53,401 nt of DNA from an uncultured Chthoniobacterales bacterium (GTDB lineage Bacteria; Verrucomicrobiota; Verrucomicrobiia; Chthoniobacterales; UBA10450): NCBI GenBank assembly GCA_902805675.1, contig CADCTA010000041.1, positions 1-53,401 of the forward strand, read 5' to 3'. A program made the translations under genes and the position numbers. Below, piece by piece: positions 1 to 10,807 of the stretch; position 1 is the stretch's first letter; each line of letters opens with the position of its first letter. Below the pieces are notes generated by a model. It saw only the letters and a program-made list of their open reading frames with translations. It did no database searches and was not told the origin of the DNA.

Positions 1-2298
1 AGCGCCCACTCCATACAGCAGCGACTTCAACAACCGCGTGCCGGCGAACGAGGCAATCAGGCCGATGACGAGCCCGACGACTACGAGCGTGAGACTTTGC
101 CGCAGGATCATGCGGAGCATGTCGGTGCGTTGCGCGCCGAGCGCCATGCGGATGCCGATCTCGCGGGTCCTTTGCGCCACGCTGTAGGCGATCACCCCGT
201 AGATGCCGATCGCGGCCAGCGTCAGCGCGATGCCGGCGAAGACTCCGAGCAGCATCATGTTGAAGCGCGGCTGAGCGAGCTGCTGGCCAATGTAAACGTG
301 CATCGGCTCGAGTTTTCCGACGTAAATGTCGCTGTCGATCTCGTGGACGAGGCGGCGCACCGCGGTCTCCACGCCGGCGGGATTCGCGTTCGCCGTGCGG
401 AATGCGAGCCACACATTACGATTCGGCACCTGCTGAAACGGCTGATACATCTCCGGCGTCGTCTCGATGCCGATCGCGGTCTGCTTGGCGTCGCCGACCA
501 CGCCCACGATCTCGAGCGCTTCCGCCCCATCCGATGTATCGAGCAGGATTCGCTCACCGATCGGATCCACGCTCGGCAGGTGCCGCCGCACGAATGCTTC
601 GTTTACGATCGCCACACGTTGCGCCCCTTCGACGTCGCGCTGATCGAAATCGCGCCCGGAACGCAGCGGCACTTTCATGGTGCTGAAGTAGCGCGGGAAC
701 ACGACCACGTGCGATGCATCCGGGTGTGTCCCTGGGCCGCGCTCCGGATCGCGCGCCATGCGGAACGATCTGCCGCTATCGCTTCCACTAAGCGGAAACG
801 GCGTCGCCCCGGAGACTGACTCCACCCCAGGCAACGCCGCGAGCTTCGGCAGCAATTGGTCGAAGAAACGCCGCTGCGCATCCGGGTCGGAATACTTCGT
901 GCGCGGCAAAACCTGGTCGAGGACCGACAGCCGTGTCGGCTCGAACCCGAGATTCGTCGCGCGCAAGTTAAGGAAGCTCTTGATGAGTAATCCCGCGCCC
1001 GCCAGCAGCAGCAGCGAGAGCGCGACCTGCGAGACAACCAGCGCTGCGCGCACCCGCTGCGCCTGCGCGCCGCCCGTCGATCCTTTCGCGCCTTGCTGCA
1101 GCGCGTCCGTCACGTTCGGTCGGGATACTTGCAGCGCGGGCACGAGGCCGAAGACGAGCGTACTCACGATCGCCAGCACGGAGGTGAACGCGCAGACCGC
1201 GACGTTGATGTGAATGTCCGCCAGCCGCGGCACATCGCGCGGCCCAAACGCCCGCAGCAGATCCACGCCCCACCACGCGAGCAGCAAGCCGCCGGCGCCG
1301 CCAAGCAGCGCCAGCACGAAGCTCTCGGCCAGCAGTTGCCGAACGATCAATCCGCGACTCGCACCAAGCGCAGTGCGGATCCCGATCTCACGGCTCCGGG
1401 CGGCGGCGCGCGCGAGCAGCAGATTCGCGACGTTCGCGCAGGCGATCAGCAGCACCAACGCGACTGCGCCTAACAAGATCAACAACGCCGGTCGCACATC
1501 GCCGATGATGTCCTCGAGCAGCGGCACGAGCGCGGCTAGGCGGCCGGTATTGGTATCCGGATACTGCTGCTCGAGGCGCTCGGAGATTGTGCGTAACTCC
1601 GCCTGGGCCTGCGTCAATGTCACCCCAGGCTTCATGCGACCGACGATCCGCAGGAACGACGACCCGCGCTGTGTCACGCTGGGAGCGACGAGCGGCTCGA
1701 GCGCGGTGATGTATTCGCTCCGCTCCGCGTTGACGGGAAACTTCCAACCGGGCGGCATCACACCGATGACGGTGTGAGTTCGGCCCGACATCGTGATCTC
1801 ACGGCCGACGATGGTTTTGTCGCTGGCGAAGGCGCGTTGCCATAGGCCGTGACTCAGCACGACGACGCGCTCCGCGCCGACCTTTGTCTCTTCCGGCGTG
1901 AACCCGCGGCCCAACATTGGTGCCACGCCAAGCGTGCTGAAGATCTCCCCGGCGACCGCGAGGCCCTGAATCTCCTCTCCCTGGCCCGACCCGCTCAGCA
2001 CCGCTGAGCCCTCGGCGTATGCAGCCATCGCGGTGAAGCTCTGACTTTGATCGCGAAGATCATAGAAGTTTGGAAACGAGCTCGTCTGCCGAGCGTCCGG
2101 TTCACCCGGCGACGTGCCGTAGACCATGACGAGCTGTTCCGGATTCTTAAACGGCAACGGGCGCAACAGCACCGTGTCGACCACGCTGAAGATCGCGCTG
2201 TTCGCGCCAATCCCGAGCGCGAGAGTGAGGACGGCGATGACCGTGAATGCGGGCGTTTTCAGCAGCATTCGGAGGGCGTATTTGATGTCGTTGATCAT
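1..2298 (-). CDS. ADOP/MacB-family ABC transporter permease, 3' end outside the window
   Basis: The frame is open from an ATG at 2298 to base 1 (766 codons) with no stop, so the C-terminus lies outside. The start MINDIKYALRMLLKTPAFT is the usual N-terminus of acidobacterial duplicated orphan permeases. TM1 (about residues 18-40) is followed by a MacB-type periplasmic core domain (about 50-240). Next comes an FtsX block with [20 protein letters not shown], a second periplasmic domain, and a final FtsX block with [14 protein letters not shown]. Known role of the family: inner-membrane permease of MacAB/LolCDE-like ABC systems that move drugs, peptides or lipoproteins from the periplasmic side. 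It is the last visible gene of the export cluster. No Shine-Dalgarno sequence precedes the start. The family assignment is firm; the substrate is unknown. Confidence 0.9.
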   Translation of the reverse strand, partial: MINDIKYALRMLLKTPAFTVIAVLTLALGIGANSAIFSVVDTVLLRPLPFKNPEQLVMVYGTSPGEPDARQTSSFPNFYDLRDQSQSFTAMAAYAEGSAVLSGSGQGEEIQGLAVAGEIFSTLGVAPMLGRGFTPEETKVGAERVVVLSHGLWQRAFASDKTIVGREITMSGRTHTVIGVMPPGWKFPVNAERSEYITALEPLVAPSVTQRGSSFLRIVGRMKPGVTLTQAQAELRTISERLEQQYPDTNTGRLAALVPLLEDIIGDVRPALLILLGAVALVLLIACANVANLLLARAAARSREIGIRTALGASRGLIVRQLLAESFVLALLGGAGGLLLAWWGVDLLRAFGPRDVPRLADIHINVAVCAFTSVLAIVSTLVFGLVPALQVSRPNVTDALQQGAKGSTGGAQAQRVRAALVVSQVALSLLLLAGAGLLIKSFLNLRATNLGFEPTRLSVLDQVLPRTKYSDPDAQRRFFDQLLPKLAALPGVESVSGATPFPLSGSDSGRSFRMARDPERGPGTHPDASHVVVFPRYFSTMKVPLRSGRDFDQRDVEGAQRVAIVNEAFVRRHLPSVDPIGERILLDTSDGAEALEIVGVVGDAKQTAIGIETTPEMYQPFQQVPNRNVWLAFRTANANPAGVETAVRRLVHEIDSDIYVGKLEPMHVYIGQQLAQPRFNMMLLGVFAGIALTLAAIGIYGVIAYSVAQRTREIGIRMALGAQRTDMLRMILRQSLTLVVVGLVIGLIASFAGTRLLKSLLYGVGA

Positions 2299-2324
2299 AT
2301 GTATTGAGCGGATGACACAATCAG

Positions 2325-2444
2325 CCTGTCATTCTGAGCGGAGTCGAAGACCGGCCTTTCGGGTAGTGGGGCAGAGGGCTACAATCCCGTGGTCGACTTT
2401 GAGGTAGCGCAGCGGGATTCCTCCACTTCGGTCGGAGTGACAGG
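2325..2444. repeat. Interspersed inverted-repeat element, GTCATTC family, copy 1
   Basis: The left arm begins CCTGTCATTCTGAGCGGAG (from 2325). The right arm ends CGGTCGGAGTGACAGG (to 2444). The arms are imperfect inverted copies around a loop of roughly 70 bp. The same arm sequence recurs near 7500, 10015, 18666 and 34995. It fills the gap between two permease genes. No ORF. Confidence 0.8.
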
Positions 2445-2461
2445 TGTTGGCTCACGCGGAA

Positions 2462-4888
2462 TCAATCAGAGCGGAGCGCCTCCATCGGACTGACGGAGGC
2501 AGCGCGGCCGGCGGGAAGCAGAGATGCAGCGATCGAAACGACCGCGAGCAACGCCGCCGTCCCGGCAAAAGTGGCGACGTGCAGCGCGGGGATGTCGAAG
2601 AGAACGCTCTGCATGGCGCGACCGGCGAGGGCTGCGCCGATTAACCCGAGCACCGTTCCCGCCGCGAGCAGCCGCAAGCCTAACGAGAGGAACTGCCGCG
2701 CGATTTGCTGCCGCTGCGCGCCGAGCGCCATGCGGATACCGATCTCGCGCGTGCGCTGGGCGACGGCGTAACTGAGGACGCCGTACGTGCCAATTGCGGC
2801 CAGCAGCAGCGCGACGCCTGCGAAAATGGCGGCGAGCAGCGCGGGCGAGCGTCGCGCGATCAGGCTCTCCGCGATCCGGGTGTCCATCGACCGGATGTTC
2901 TCGATCGCGATCTCGGGCTGGGTTGCGCGAACCACCTTCCGCAGCGTCTCGGCGAACGCTTCCGGACTCTGGCTCGTGCGCGTCACGACGAAAACGGCAG
3001 GCTTGCCATGATGCGCGAAGGGCAGGTAGACGGCCCCGTTGCCCGAAGCTTCCGTGAGCTCCGCCTGTTTCACTGTCCCGACGACACCGACAACGGTGAA
3101 GAGTTTCGCTTCCTCCGCTTCACCGCCATGCGCGAGCCGTTGGCCGAGCGCGCCACCGTCAGGCCAATAGCGCCGCGCAAAATCCTCGTCCACCACGCAG
3201 ACACGTTCCGGCCGGCGCGAATCTTCTGAGGTGAGGAACCGCCCTTCACGCAGCGGGATGCCGAGTGCGGTGAAGTAGTCGCCGGTAACACCGTAGGAGT
3301 AGTGGCCTTGCACGGTCTGGCCGGGCGGTGGCACATAGCCCTTTGGTGTCACGGCGGTTTTGCCGTTGTCGCCGCTCAGCGGAATGTTGGTGACCGCGCC
3401 GGCGGCTGCGATTCCAGGTTGCTGCCCGATTGCTTGCAGTAATCGGTCGACGATCGCGACTCGCTCCTTCTCCATCTGCCAGGTGAGGGCGCACTCACCC
3501 GCGAGAACGTGATCAGCGCGGAAGCCGGGCGGCACCGCCATCACCTTCTTGAGACTGAGCCCGAGCAGCGCGGCACCTGCCAGCAAGACAAACGCGAGGG
3601 CGATCTGCGCAACGATGAAGCCGTGGCGAAGCCGCTGAGCGGCGCGGCTAACCGTGCCGGTGCGCGATTCCGATTGCAGCGCACTCGCGAGGTGGCTGCC
3701 GAGATTAAACCAGGCGATCGGCAGCGCGATGACGAGCCCCAGGATTACCGCACCGACCAAGCCGACGAATGCGAGCCAGCCGTCGAACCCGATATGCGCG
3801 CCGAGCGGCAGACGATCGGCGCCGAGCAGTTGGAGCAAGTCAGTTCCCCAGGCGCCGACGAGCACCCCGAGTAATCCGCCGCACCCGGTGAGGAGAATGG
3901 TTTCAGTCATGACCTGCTGCACGACATGCCGCCGGCTTGCGCCCATTGACTGGCGGATTGCGATCTCCTTGGCGCGGCTGCTCGCGCGAATCAGGAGGAG
4001 GTTGATGAGATTGACCGCGCCGAGGAGGAGGAGAAAAAACACGCCGGCCTGCAGCAACCACAGGGTCGGCCGGATGGAGCGCACATGATGCGCGTGGAGG
4101 GAGACGACGGGCGAGCGAAAGCCAGCTTCCACCATCATCTTCGCCTGTGGGTTGTCCTGCTCGACCGCGGCGTTGTGGGCGTCTATCTGCGATTGCGCTT
4201 CCGCGGTTGTCGCACCCGGCTTCAGACGCGCGATCATTTGGACGGCGCCACCGCCGGAATGGCGCGCCTCCGGGCCGCGCTGCTCCGGTCCGGACTTATA
4301 CGCGACGTAGAGGCGGGCTTCTGATGAGAGGAAGCGAAAATCCGGAGGTAACACGCCGACGACCGTTCGCGGGATGCCGTTCACGCGGAGCTCGCGGCCC
4401 AGGACTTTTGGATCGGAATTAAGGCGCTGACGCCAGAAGCCGTCGGTAAGAATGACGACTCTGGCATCGTTCGCCATGTCTGCTTCGGTGAAGTGACGAC
4501 CCATCGCCGGTCCGACGCCGAGCGTCGTGAAAAACTCAGCCGACACGCGCATGATGCGCTCCTGCTCCGTCGAGCCGGGTTCGCCGACTGGCTCCGGGCG
4601 ATAGAGGAAAATCGACAGACTCGAGAGCGCCGGGATGTTGCCGCGGCGCTCGAAGTAGTTGGTGACGGACGAGCCATCATTCTCGACCCCCGCGCGTGGA
4701 TAGGTGTTGTAGATCGTGACGAGCCGATCGGCCTCGGGAAACGGCAGCGGACGCAGCAGGATGGAATTGATGACGGCGAAGATCGCGAGGTTTGCGCCGA
4801 GACAGATCGCAACCGTGGCGACCGCAGTTGCGGTGAAGCCCGGCGACTTCACCAGCATCCGGCACGCGTATCGCAGATCAGGCAGCAT
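2462..4888 (-). CDS. ADOP/MacB-family ABC transporter permease
   Basis: 808 aa beginning MLPDLRYACRMLVKSPGFTA. Order: TM1, MacB-type periplasmic core, three-helix FtsX block, second periplasmic domain, C-terminal FtsX block with the [19 protein letters not shown] signature, ending SPMEALRSD. In the first FtsX block the usual [12 protein letters not shown] is VNLINLLLIRA, and the helix after TM1 has CLGANLAIFAV, so it is one of the more divergent copies. Expected role: inner-membrane half of an ABC exporter working with a MacB-like ATPase such as those at 10116 or 18826. It sits between two other permeases in the same direction. No clear ribosome binding site. Confidence 0.92.
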   Translation of the reverse strand: MLPDLRYACRMLVKSPGFTATAVATVAICLGANLAIFAVINSILLRPLPFPEADRLVTIYNTYPRAGVENDGSSVTNYFERRGNIPALSSLSIFLYRPEPVGEPGSTEQERIMRVSAEFFTTLGVGPAMGRHFTEADMANDARVVILTDGFWRQRLNSDPKVLGRELRVNGIPRTVVGVLPPDFRFLSSEARLYVAYKSGPEQRGPEARHSGGGAVQMIARLKPGATTAEAQSQIDAHNAAVEQDNPQAKMMVEAGFRSPVVSLHAHHVRSIRPTLWLLQAGVFFLLLLGAVNLINLLLIRASSRAKEIAIRQSMGASRRHVVQQVMTETILLTGCGGLLGVLVGAWGTDLLQLLGADRLPLGAHIGFDGWLAFVGLVGAVILGLVIALPIAWFNLGSHLASALQSESRTGTVSRAAQRLRHGFIVAQIALAFVLLAGAALLGLSLKKVMAVPPGFRADHVLAGECALTWQMEKERVAIVDRLLQAIGQQPGIAAAGAVTNIPLSGDNGKTAVTPKGYVPPPGQTVQGHYSYGVTGDYFTALGIPLREGRFLTSEDSRRPERVCVVDEDFARRYWPDGGALGQRLAHGGEAEEAKLFTVVGVVGTVKQAELTEASGNGAVYLPFAHHGKPAVFVVTRTSQSPEAFAETLRKVVRATQPEIAIENIRSMDTRIAESLIARRSPALLAAIFAGVALLLAAIGTYGVLSYAVAQRTREIGIRMALGAQRQQIARQFLSLGLRLLAAGTVLGLIGAALAGRAMQSVLFDIPALHVATFAGTAALLAVVSIAASLLPAGRAASVSPMEALRSD

Positions 4889-4893
4889 GGTAG

Positions 4894-5088
4894 CTACTGT
4901 TCCCGAAGAACGCCCGGGCCCTGAAAGTTGCGCTGCCGGCCGGCAACTTGCACCGCGAGACCTTCCAAGCCCGCGACTGCAAGTACCAAACCCTGCCGGC
5001 CGACAGCGACAGTGACGAAAGCTTCACGTCCGAGTTCACCGGGTGAACCGCCGCGCCTTCCCTCGAAATCGATGATCATAAAATTCAC
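4894..5088 (-). CDS. Possible small ORF between two permeases
   Basis: A 64-codon frame starts at GTG 5088, in a 4-base overlap (GTGA) with the stop of the upstream permease, and ends 5 bp before the next permease start. ATG 5079 is an alternative start. The product is hydrophobic and Val/Gly/Leu rich, with no motif I recognise. The neat tiling is the only argument for it. Chance in GC-rich DNA is at least as likely. Confidence 0.15.
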   Translation of the reverse strand: MNFMIIDFEGRRGGSPGELGREAFVTVAVGRQGLVLAVAGLEGLAVQVAGRQRNFQGPGVLREQ

Positions 5089-7490
5089 TCGTGCCGGAGC
5101 GCGACGATCGGATCGACGCGCAAAGCGCGACGCGCGGGCAGGTAGCTGGCCAGCAACGCGACCGCGAGAAGCAGCAACGCCACACCGGCAAAGACCGCCG
5201 GGTCAGTCGCAGTCACGCCGAAGAGCATGCTGCCGATGAGGCGCGTCAGACCCAGGGCTCCGGCGAGGCCGGCGACCACGCCGATGAGCGCGAAACCAAT
5301 CCCCTGCCCGATGACGAGCCCGAGCACGTCGCGCGTCTGCGCACCGAGCGCCATGCGCACGCCGATCTCGTGTGTGCTTTGACTCACGTGGTAGCTGAGG
5401 ACGCCGTATAAACCCACGACCGCGAGCACAACCGCGAGGCCGGCGAAGAGCGCCATTAGCGTGGTAACGAAGCGCTGCGATGCGACGGAAGACGCGACCA
5501 CATCGGTCATCGGCCGCACCTTCGCGATCGGCAGCAGCGGGTCGACGGACCGCACCGCGTTGTTGATTGCGCCGATCTCGATCTCGCGCGTCGTGCGCAC
5601 GATCCAGGACGCGAGCAACCACTCGTTAGTCGCAGCCGAGAGGTCGTCTGGCACCTGCCCGGCGGGGACGTAAACGGTCGGCGCGGCCGGCAAGTTCAAG
5701 CCGACTTCCTTCAGGTCCCGCACGACGCCGATCACCTGGAGCGGATCGCGACCGATGGATAGCTGACTGCCAACCGCGTCGCCCGATTCAGAGAGACGCC
5801 GCGCCAGGGTTTCGTTGACCACGACCACGCGCGCGGAGTTCTGCGTGTCGGAGCTGCTCAAGGCGCGGCCGCGCAAGACGGGCACACCGAGCGTGGTGAA
5901 ATACTCCGGACTGATGGCGCGATATTCGACGAGCAGGTTGTCGAGCTCCGGCCGTCCGGGAACGTTGATATTGTTGTTCAACCCGCGGTCGAGCGGCAGG
6001 CCCGGAACGCTGGCCGCCGAGACGACGCCCGGGATCGCGGCAAGGCGCTCGATCACCTGCTGCTGCAACCGCCACGACTCCGCCGTCGTCGTATACTTCT
6101 GCGAGCTGAGCGCGACCTGGATGGTGAGCAGGTTTTGCGGATTGAAGCCGAAGTTCACGGATCGCAGCTTCGCGAAACTGGTGATCAGCAGCCCCGCTCC
6201 GACGAGCAACACGACGGAGATGGCCACCTCCGCGGTGACGAGCAGACCGCGCAGGCGCGCGCTCAGCTTGCCCGTGCTCCGTCCGCCCGCGGAGCTCTTG
6301 AGCGCGGCGTTCAGGTCAAGCCGCGCTGCCTGGAGCGCGGGAGCCATTCCGAAGAGCAGGCAAGTGACGAACGACGCAGCCAGCGCGAAGACAATCGCGT
6401 AAACGTCCAGCGTGATCTCGGTCGTCCGAGGCACCGCCTGCGGGACGAATGCAGCGAGCGCAGGAACGCTCCAGACCGCGATGAACAGACCGGCGCCACC
6501 GCCGAGCACCGCGAGCACGAGGCTCTCTGTCATCAGTTGCCGGACCAGGCGCCAGCGGCCGGCGCCGAGCGCGCCGCGCAGAGCGAACTCCGAGCGGCGT
6601 TGCGCAGCGCGCGCGAGGAGCAGATTGGCGACGTTCGCGCATGCAATCAGCAAGACGAAGCTGACCGCCGCGACCAGCAACCACATTGTGCGTTTAACCG
6701 ACCTGACGACGGAGTCCTGCAGGGGGACGAAACGCACGCCCAGCTCGCGTGGTCCGATGTGGCCCGGGAACTCTGCGCGGAGAGCGGTCGTTAGGCGATC
6801 GGAGTCGGCCTGCGCTTGCTCGTAGCTCACGCCGGTCTTCAGCCGCCCGACCATGACGGTGTTATGACCGCGATCGCCGGCGTCGGCGGTTAGTTGCAAC
6901 GGAACGAACACGTCGGCCGCGAACGGCAGGCGGAACTCCGGCGGCAGGATGCCGACAATCCGGCAGACGCGGCCGTTTAACTGCACGTCGCTTCCGACCA
7001 CGCGCGCGTCACCGCCGAAGTAGCTGCGCCAGAGCGCGTGGGAGATGACAGCGACAGGCGGCGCGTTGGGAACATCTTCTTCCGGCGCGAACTCGCGGCC
7101 CAGCACCGGGCCGACGCCGAAGGCGCGGAAGAAATTATCGGTAACGCGGAGGCCTTGCACCCGCTGCGGCTCACCGGCGCCGGCAAGATTGAAGCCCGAG
7201 CCGCCGAGCGCATAGCCCGTCAGCTCGTCGAAGGCGCGGCTGTTCTGCCGCCAGAACATGTACTGCGTCGCCGTGACCGACTGCCCCTCACCCGCAGCGC
7301 CCCAACGCCAGTGCGCGATGGCGAGACGCTCCGGCTCCGGAAACGGCAGCGGCCGCAGCATCAGCGCATTGAGCACGGAGAAGATCGCCGTGTTCGCGCC
7401 GATGCCGAGGGCGAGCGTGATGACTGCAATCGCGGTGAACGCCGGCGCCTTCGCCAGCATGCGGAATGCGTATCGCAGGTCGGCAAGCAT
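5085..7490 (-). CDS. ADOP/MacB-family ABC transporter permease
   Basis: 801 aa from ATG 7490 ([19 protein letters not shown]). The open frame extends upstream to 7577, but those extra 29 codons only translate the inverted-repeat element, so the shorter start is chosen by homology to the sister genes. It has TM1, periplasmic core, [20 protein letters not shown], second periplasmic domain, and [18 protein letters not shown], ending VDPIVALRHE. Role as for the other permeases: inner-membrane subunit of a MacB-like exporter, substrate unknown. Complete length for the family. Confidence 0.92.
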   Translation of the reverse strand: MLADLRYAFRMLAKAPAFTAIAVITLALGIGANTAIFSVLNALMLRPLPFPEPERLAIAHWRWGAAGEGQSVTATQYMFWRQNSRAFDELTGYALGGSGFNLAGAGEPQRVQGLRVTDNFFRAFGVGPVLGREFAPEEDVPNAPPVAVISHALWRSYFGGDARVVGSDVQLNGRVCRIVGILPPEFRLPFAADVFVPLQLTADAGDRGHNTVMVGRLKTGVSYEQAQADSDRLTTALRAEFPGHIGPRELGVRFVPLQDSVVRSVKRTMWLLVAAVSFVLLIACANVANLLLARAAQRRSEFALRGALGAGRWRLVRQLMTESLVLAVLGGGAGLFIAVWSVPALAAFVPQAVPRTTEITLDVYAIVFALAASFVTCLLFGMAPALQAARLDLNAALKSSAGGRSTGKLSARLRGLLVTAEVAISVVLLVGAGLLITSFAKLRSVNFGFNPQNLLTIQVALSSQKYTTTAESWRLQQQVIERLAAIPGVVSAASVPGLPLDRGLNNNINVPGRPELDNLLVEYRAISPEYFTTLGVPVLRGRALSSSDTQNSARVVVVNETLARRLSESGDAVGSQLSIGRDPLQVIGVVRDLKEVGLNLPAAPTVYVPAGQVPDDLSAATNEWLLASWIVRTTREIEIGAINNAVRSVDPLLPIAKVRPMTDVVASSVASQRFVTTLMALFAGLAVVLAVVGLYGVLSYHVSQSTHEIGVRMALGAQTRDVLGLVIGQGIGFALIGVVAGLAGALGLTRLIGSMLFGVTATDPAVFAGVALLLLAVALLASYLPARRALRVDPIVALRHE

Positions 7491-7499
7491 GATCAACGT

Positions 7500-7592
7500 G
7501 TCATTCTGAGCGAAGCGGAGCGGAGTCGAAGAATCGCGTGGCGGAAGCTTGCAGGTAGCGCGGCGGGATTCCTCCACTTCGGTCGGAATGAC
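7500..7592. repeat. Interspersed inverted-repeat element, GTCATTC family, copy 2
   Basis: The left arm starts GTCATTCTGAGCGAAGCGGA (7500). The right arm runs GATTCCTCCACTTCGG and ends TCGGAATGACGG. The left arm carries an internal duplication of the GCGGA unit. It lies just upstream of the 7490 start and causes a false N-terminal extension of that ORF. Confidence 0.85.
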
Positions 7593-7601
7593 GGGCGTGG
7601 C

Positions 7602-9989
7602 TTACTCATGTCGAAGCGCGGCGTTCGGGTTGAGGCCCGCTGCGCGACGGGCCGGCAGGTAGGTGGCAGCCGCGGTGACGGCCAGAAGCAGTAAGACGAC
7701 GCTGAGGAAGGTCGATGGATCAGTCGGTTCCACGCCGTGGAGGAGCGAAGTCAGAACACGAGACGCGGCGAACGCGCCAGCGATGCCAAGCGCAATGCCG
7801 CCGGCCGCGAGCGTGAGACCATGGCGTAAGACGAGGTTGATGACGTGGTGGCGTTGCGCGCCGAGCGCCATGCGCACTCCGATCTCGCGGGTGCGCTGCT
7901 CGACAAGGTAAGCGACCACGCCGTAGAGGCCGACGCACGCGAGCGTCAGCGCCACGCCCGCGAAGATGCCGATGAGCACGGCATTGAAGCGCCGCTCGCT
8001 GAGGGAGACGGACATGATCTCCGTCATCGTGCGGACCTTCGTCACCGGAATGAGCGGGTCGACTTTCCAAATCGCCTGCTTCAGCTGCGCCGCGGCGCTT
8101 TGCAGATCGGGCGCGCCTTGCGTGCGGACGACGATCTCGCTCCAACGCTTCCAGATTTGGTCCGCCTGCGCGTACGGCGTGTAGATCGCCGGCTCTTCGG
8201 TTTGCGCGAGTCCGAAATGCCGGACGTCGCCAACAACCCCGACGATGGTGATCCATTCGACGCCTTCGCTGCGCGCCCAGCGCATACGGGCACCGAGCGG
8301 GTCCTGATCTCGGAAATACTGGCGCGCCATGCTCTCGTTGATCACGCCGACAGTCGGCGCATCCGCGCGATCGTCGCGCGTCAGGAGGCGCCCGGAACGC
8401 AGCGGAATTCCCATCACGCGGAAATAATCTCCAGCGACGCTGCGGTTGTACAGCTCCGGTTCTTCGCCGGCAGTCATCGGCGGCCTGCCTTCGATGATGA
8501 AGTTGTGATTGAGCGCGCTTCCGCCGAGCGGCAGCTCGCTGATCATGGCCGCTTCCATCCCCGGGAGCATGTTGATGTTCTCGAGCACCTGGTCGCGAAA
8601 ACGGGTCTGCGGCGGCACCTGCTGATAGCGCGCCTCCGGCAGCTCGACGCGCATGGTGAGAAGGCGTTCGGGCGTGAAGCCGGGCGCCACGTTCGTTAGG
8701 CGCCAGAATGCTTTACCGAGCAACCCGGCGCCGACGAGGAGAACGAGCGCGAGCGCAAGCTCCGCGATGACGAGCAGGTTGCGAAGGCGTGAGCTTCCGC
8801 CGGTCGTGCGCAGCCCGCCGGCCGCCAGCGCGGAGCTGATCTTCACGCGCGTGGCTTGCCAGGCTGGGAAGATCCCGAAGATCACACCGGTCAGAAGTGC
8901 GACGCCGAACGTGAAGCCGAGCACGCGAGCATCGAGCGCGATGTTCTCCACGCGCGGAAGGTCAGCTGGCTTGAGCGCGAGAAGCGCATCGACTCCCCAT
9001 GTGCCGAGCAGCAATCCAGCGGTGCCGCCGAGCAGCGCGAGCAGCACACTTTCCACCAATACTTGGCTGATCAAACGCGCACGGCTCGCGCCGAGCGCCG
9101 CGCGGATGGTCAGCTCCTGCGCGCGCGTGGCGATGCGTGCGAGGAGCAGATTGGCGAAGTTCGCGCACGCAACGAGCAGCACCAGGCCGACGGCCCCGAG
9201 GAGCACGAGCAACGCCGGCCGAATGTCCCCGACCATCCGCTCGTGCAGTGAAAGCAGGGTGGTCTCGCGGCCTTTGTTTTCCTCCGGGTTCGCGTCCGCG
9301 AGGCGCTGATCGATGACGCGCAATTCGCTCTGCGCCTGCTCCATCGAGACGCCCGGTCGCAAGCGGCCGTAAGCGCGCAGCAGATGCGCGCCGCGCGACA
9401 CCGCGGCGTTCGGATAGAAGACATGGATCGGAGCGAATGCCTCCGTCGTTGCGGTGGGCGACTCGAACTCAGGCGCGGTAACGCCGATCACGGTGTAGCT
9501 CTGCCCGGCGATCGTCACATTGCGGCCGATGATCTCGCGATCGCCGCCGAACTGGCGCTGCCACAACCCGTGCGTCAGAACCAGAACGCGCGGCGCGCCG
9601 AGACGATCGTCCTCCGGCACGATCCCGCGGCCGTTGCTGAAGCGCGCACCGAAGACGCCGAAGAAATCACCGGCGACCAGCCCGACTTCGAGCTGCACCG
9701 GCTCACCGCCGCCGGAGTAGTCGGCGGCCTGCGTGCCGAGGCCGCTGATGGCGGTGAACGAAGAGCTTTGCGCCTGGACGTCTGCCAGCTCGAGCACCGA
9801 CTGGCGTTGCTTCAGGACGACGAGACGATCCGGCTCCACATACGGCAACGGGCGCAACAAGAGCCCGTTAACGACCGTAAAGATCGCGGTGTTCGCGCCA
9901 ATTCCGAGGGCGAGTGTGATCACCGCCACGGCTGTGAATGCAGGTGATTTCGCCAACATTCGGAAGGCGTATTTGAGGTCGGTGATCAT
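7602..9989 (-). CDS. ADOP/MacB-family ABC transporter permease
   Basis: 795 aa, starting [20 protein letters not shown]. Domain order matches the sister genes: TM1, MacB periplasmic core (about 50-240), [18 protein letters not shown], second periplasmic domain, and [18 protein letters not shown], ending NPNAALRHE. It is the first permease after the ATPase at 10116 and is separated from it by an inverted-repeat element, so co-transcription is plausible but not shown. The start is CCTATG with no Shine-Dalgarno sequence, as in two other copies. Substrate unknown. Confidence 0.92.
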   Translation of the reverse strand: MITDLKYAFRMLAKSPAFTAVAVITLALGIGANTAIFTVVNGLLLRPLPYVEPDRLVVLKQRQSVLELADVQAQSSSFTAISGLGTQAADYSGGGEPVQLEVGLVAGDFFGVFGARFSNGRGIVPEDDRLGAPRVLVLTHGLWQRQFGGDREIIGRNVTIAGQSYTVIGVTAPEFESPTATTEAFAPIHVFYPNAAVSRGAHLLRAYGRLRPGVSMEQAQSELRVIDQRLADANPEENKGRETTLLSLHERMVGDIRPALLVLLGAVGLVLLVACANFANLLLARIATRAQELTIRAALGASRARLISQVLVESVLLALLGGTAGLLLGTWGVDALLALKPADLPRVENIALDARVLGFTFGVALLTGVIFGIFPAWQATRVKISSALAAGGLRTTGGSSRLRNLLVIAELALALVLLVGAGLLGKAFWRLTNVAPGFTPERLLTMRVELPEARYQQVPPQTRFRDQVLENINMLPGMEAAMISELPLGGSALNHNFIIEGRPPMTAGEEPELYNRSVAGDYFRVMGIPLRSGRLLTRDDRADAPTVGVINESMARQYFRDQDPLGARMRWARSEGVEWITIVGVVGDVRHFGLAQTEEPAIYTPYAQADQIWKRWSEIVVRTQGAPDLQSAAAQLKQAIWKVDPLIPVTKVRTMTEIMSVSLSERRFNAVLIGIFAGVALTLACVGLYGVVAYLVEQRTREIGVRMALGAQRHHVINLVLRHGLTLAAGGIALGIAGAFAASRVLTSLLHGVEPTDPSTFLSVVLLLLAVTAAATYLPARRAAGLNPNAALRHE

Positions 9990-10014
9990 AGGTGTTGTGC
10001 TTCCGGCTTATTCC

Positions 10015-10106
10015 GTCATTCCGAGCGCAGCGCAGCGGAGTCGAGGAATCCCGCAGCGATAGCTGGGCGTGATGCCACGGGACGTCTCGACTTCGCTCGA
10101 CATGAG
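10015..10106. repeat. Interspersed inverted-repeat element, GTCATTC family, copy 3 (mixed arms)
   Basis: The left arm is GTCATTCCGAGCG with GTCGAGGAATCCCGC. The right arm, CGTCTCGACTTCGCTCGACATGAG, is of a second subtype, so the arms pair only partly. It fills the gap between the ATPase and the permease. Confidence 0.75.
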
Positions 10107-10115
10107 ATGTGGTTT

Positions 10116-10778
10116 CTAAACGACGAATCCGTCGCGGAGCTGCACCACGCGGTTGCCGTACTCGGCGTTCTTCTCGGAGTGCGTGACCTGAATGATGGTG
10201 GTGCCCTCTGAGTTGAGCTGCTTGAAGAGCTCCATGATTTCCTGGCCCTGACTCGAGTGGAGGTTGCCGGTGGGCTCGTCAGCGAGGATCAGCTTCGGGT
10301 TCGAGATGATGGCGCGGGCGACACCGACGAGCTGCTGCTGTCCGCCCGAGAGCTGGCGCGGATAGAGGTCCTTCTTCCCGACGATGTGAAAGCGATCGAG
10401 CGTGTCGGCTACTTTCGCGGAGCGGTCGCTTTTGCTGAGGTGACGATAGGAGAGTGGGATGTCGAGGTTCTCGTAAACCGTGAGGTCGTCGAGCAGATGA
10501 TATTGCTGGAAGACGAAGCCGATCTTCTCGTTGCGCAGCGTGGCGCGCTCCTTCGGCTTCAGGTTATGAATGGCCGCCTCTTCGAAATGATACTCGCCGC
10601 TCCAGGCGTGGTCGTGCATGCCGAGCACGTGCAGGAGCGATGACTTGCCCGCGCCGGATGGGCCCATGATCGAAACGAAGTCGCCGTCGTTGATCTTCAG
10701 GTTGATGTCGCGGAGGACGTAAAAGAACTGGCCCTTAGCCAGCGGGTAAAAGCGTTCGACGTGTTTGAGTTCGATCAT
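10116..10778 (-). CDS. MacB/LolD-like ABC transporter ATP-binding protein
   Basis: 220 aa, a stand-alone nucleotide-binding domain that powers lipoprotein or drug export with FtsX/MacB-type permeases. Visible motifs: Walker [10 protein letters not shown] (39-47), Q-loop VFQQYHLL, signature LSGGQQQ, Walker [11 protein letters not shown] followed by LHSSQG, and the switch His in QVTHSE. The usual NLDS after Walker B is NLHS here. The length is typical of LolD/MacB-type ATPases. It lies mid-cluster between permeases in the same direction, so it may serve the four permeases downstream. No Shine-Dalgarno sequence is seen at the start. Confidence 0.93.
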   Translation of the reverse strand: MIELKHVERFYPLAKGQFFYVLRDINLKINDGDFVSIMGPSGAGKSSLLHVLGMHDHAWSGEYHFEEAAIHNLKPKERATLRNEKIGFVFQQYHLLDDLTVYENLDIPLSYRHLSKSDRSAKVADTLDRFHIVGKKDLYPRQLSGGQQQLVGVARAIISNPKLILADEPTGNLHSSQGQEIMELFKQLNSEGTTIIQVTHSEKNAEYGNRVVQLRDGFVV

Positions 10779-10807
10779 GTGGTGAGTCTGACGGGGAGAG
10801 GCGGTTT

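Noticed and set aside
7491..7577. N-terminal extension of the permease starting at 7490
   Set aside because: It translates the GTCATTC inverted repeat and is missing from all sister permeases.
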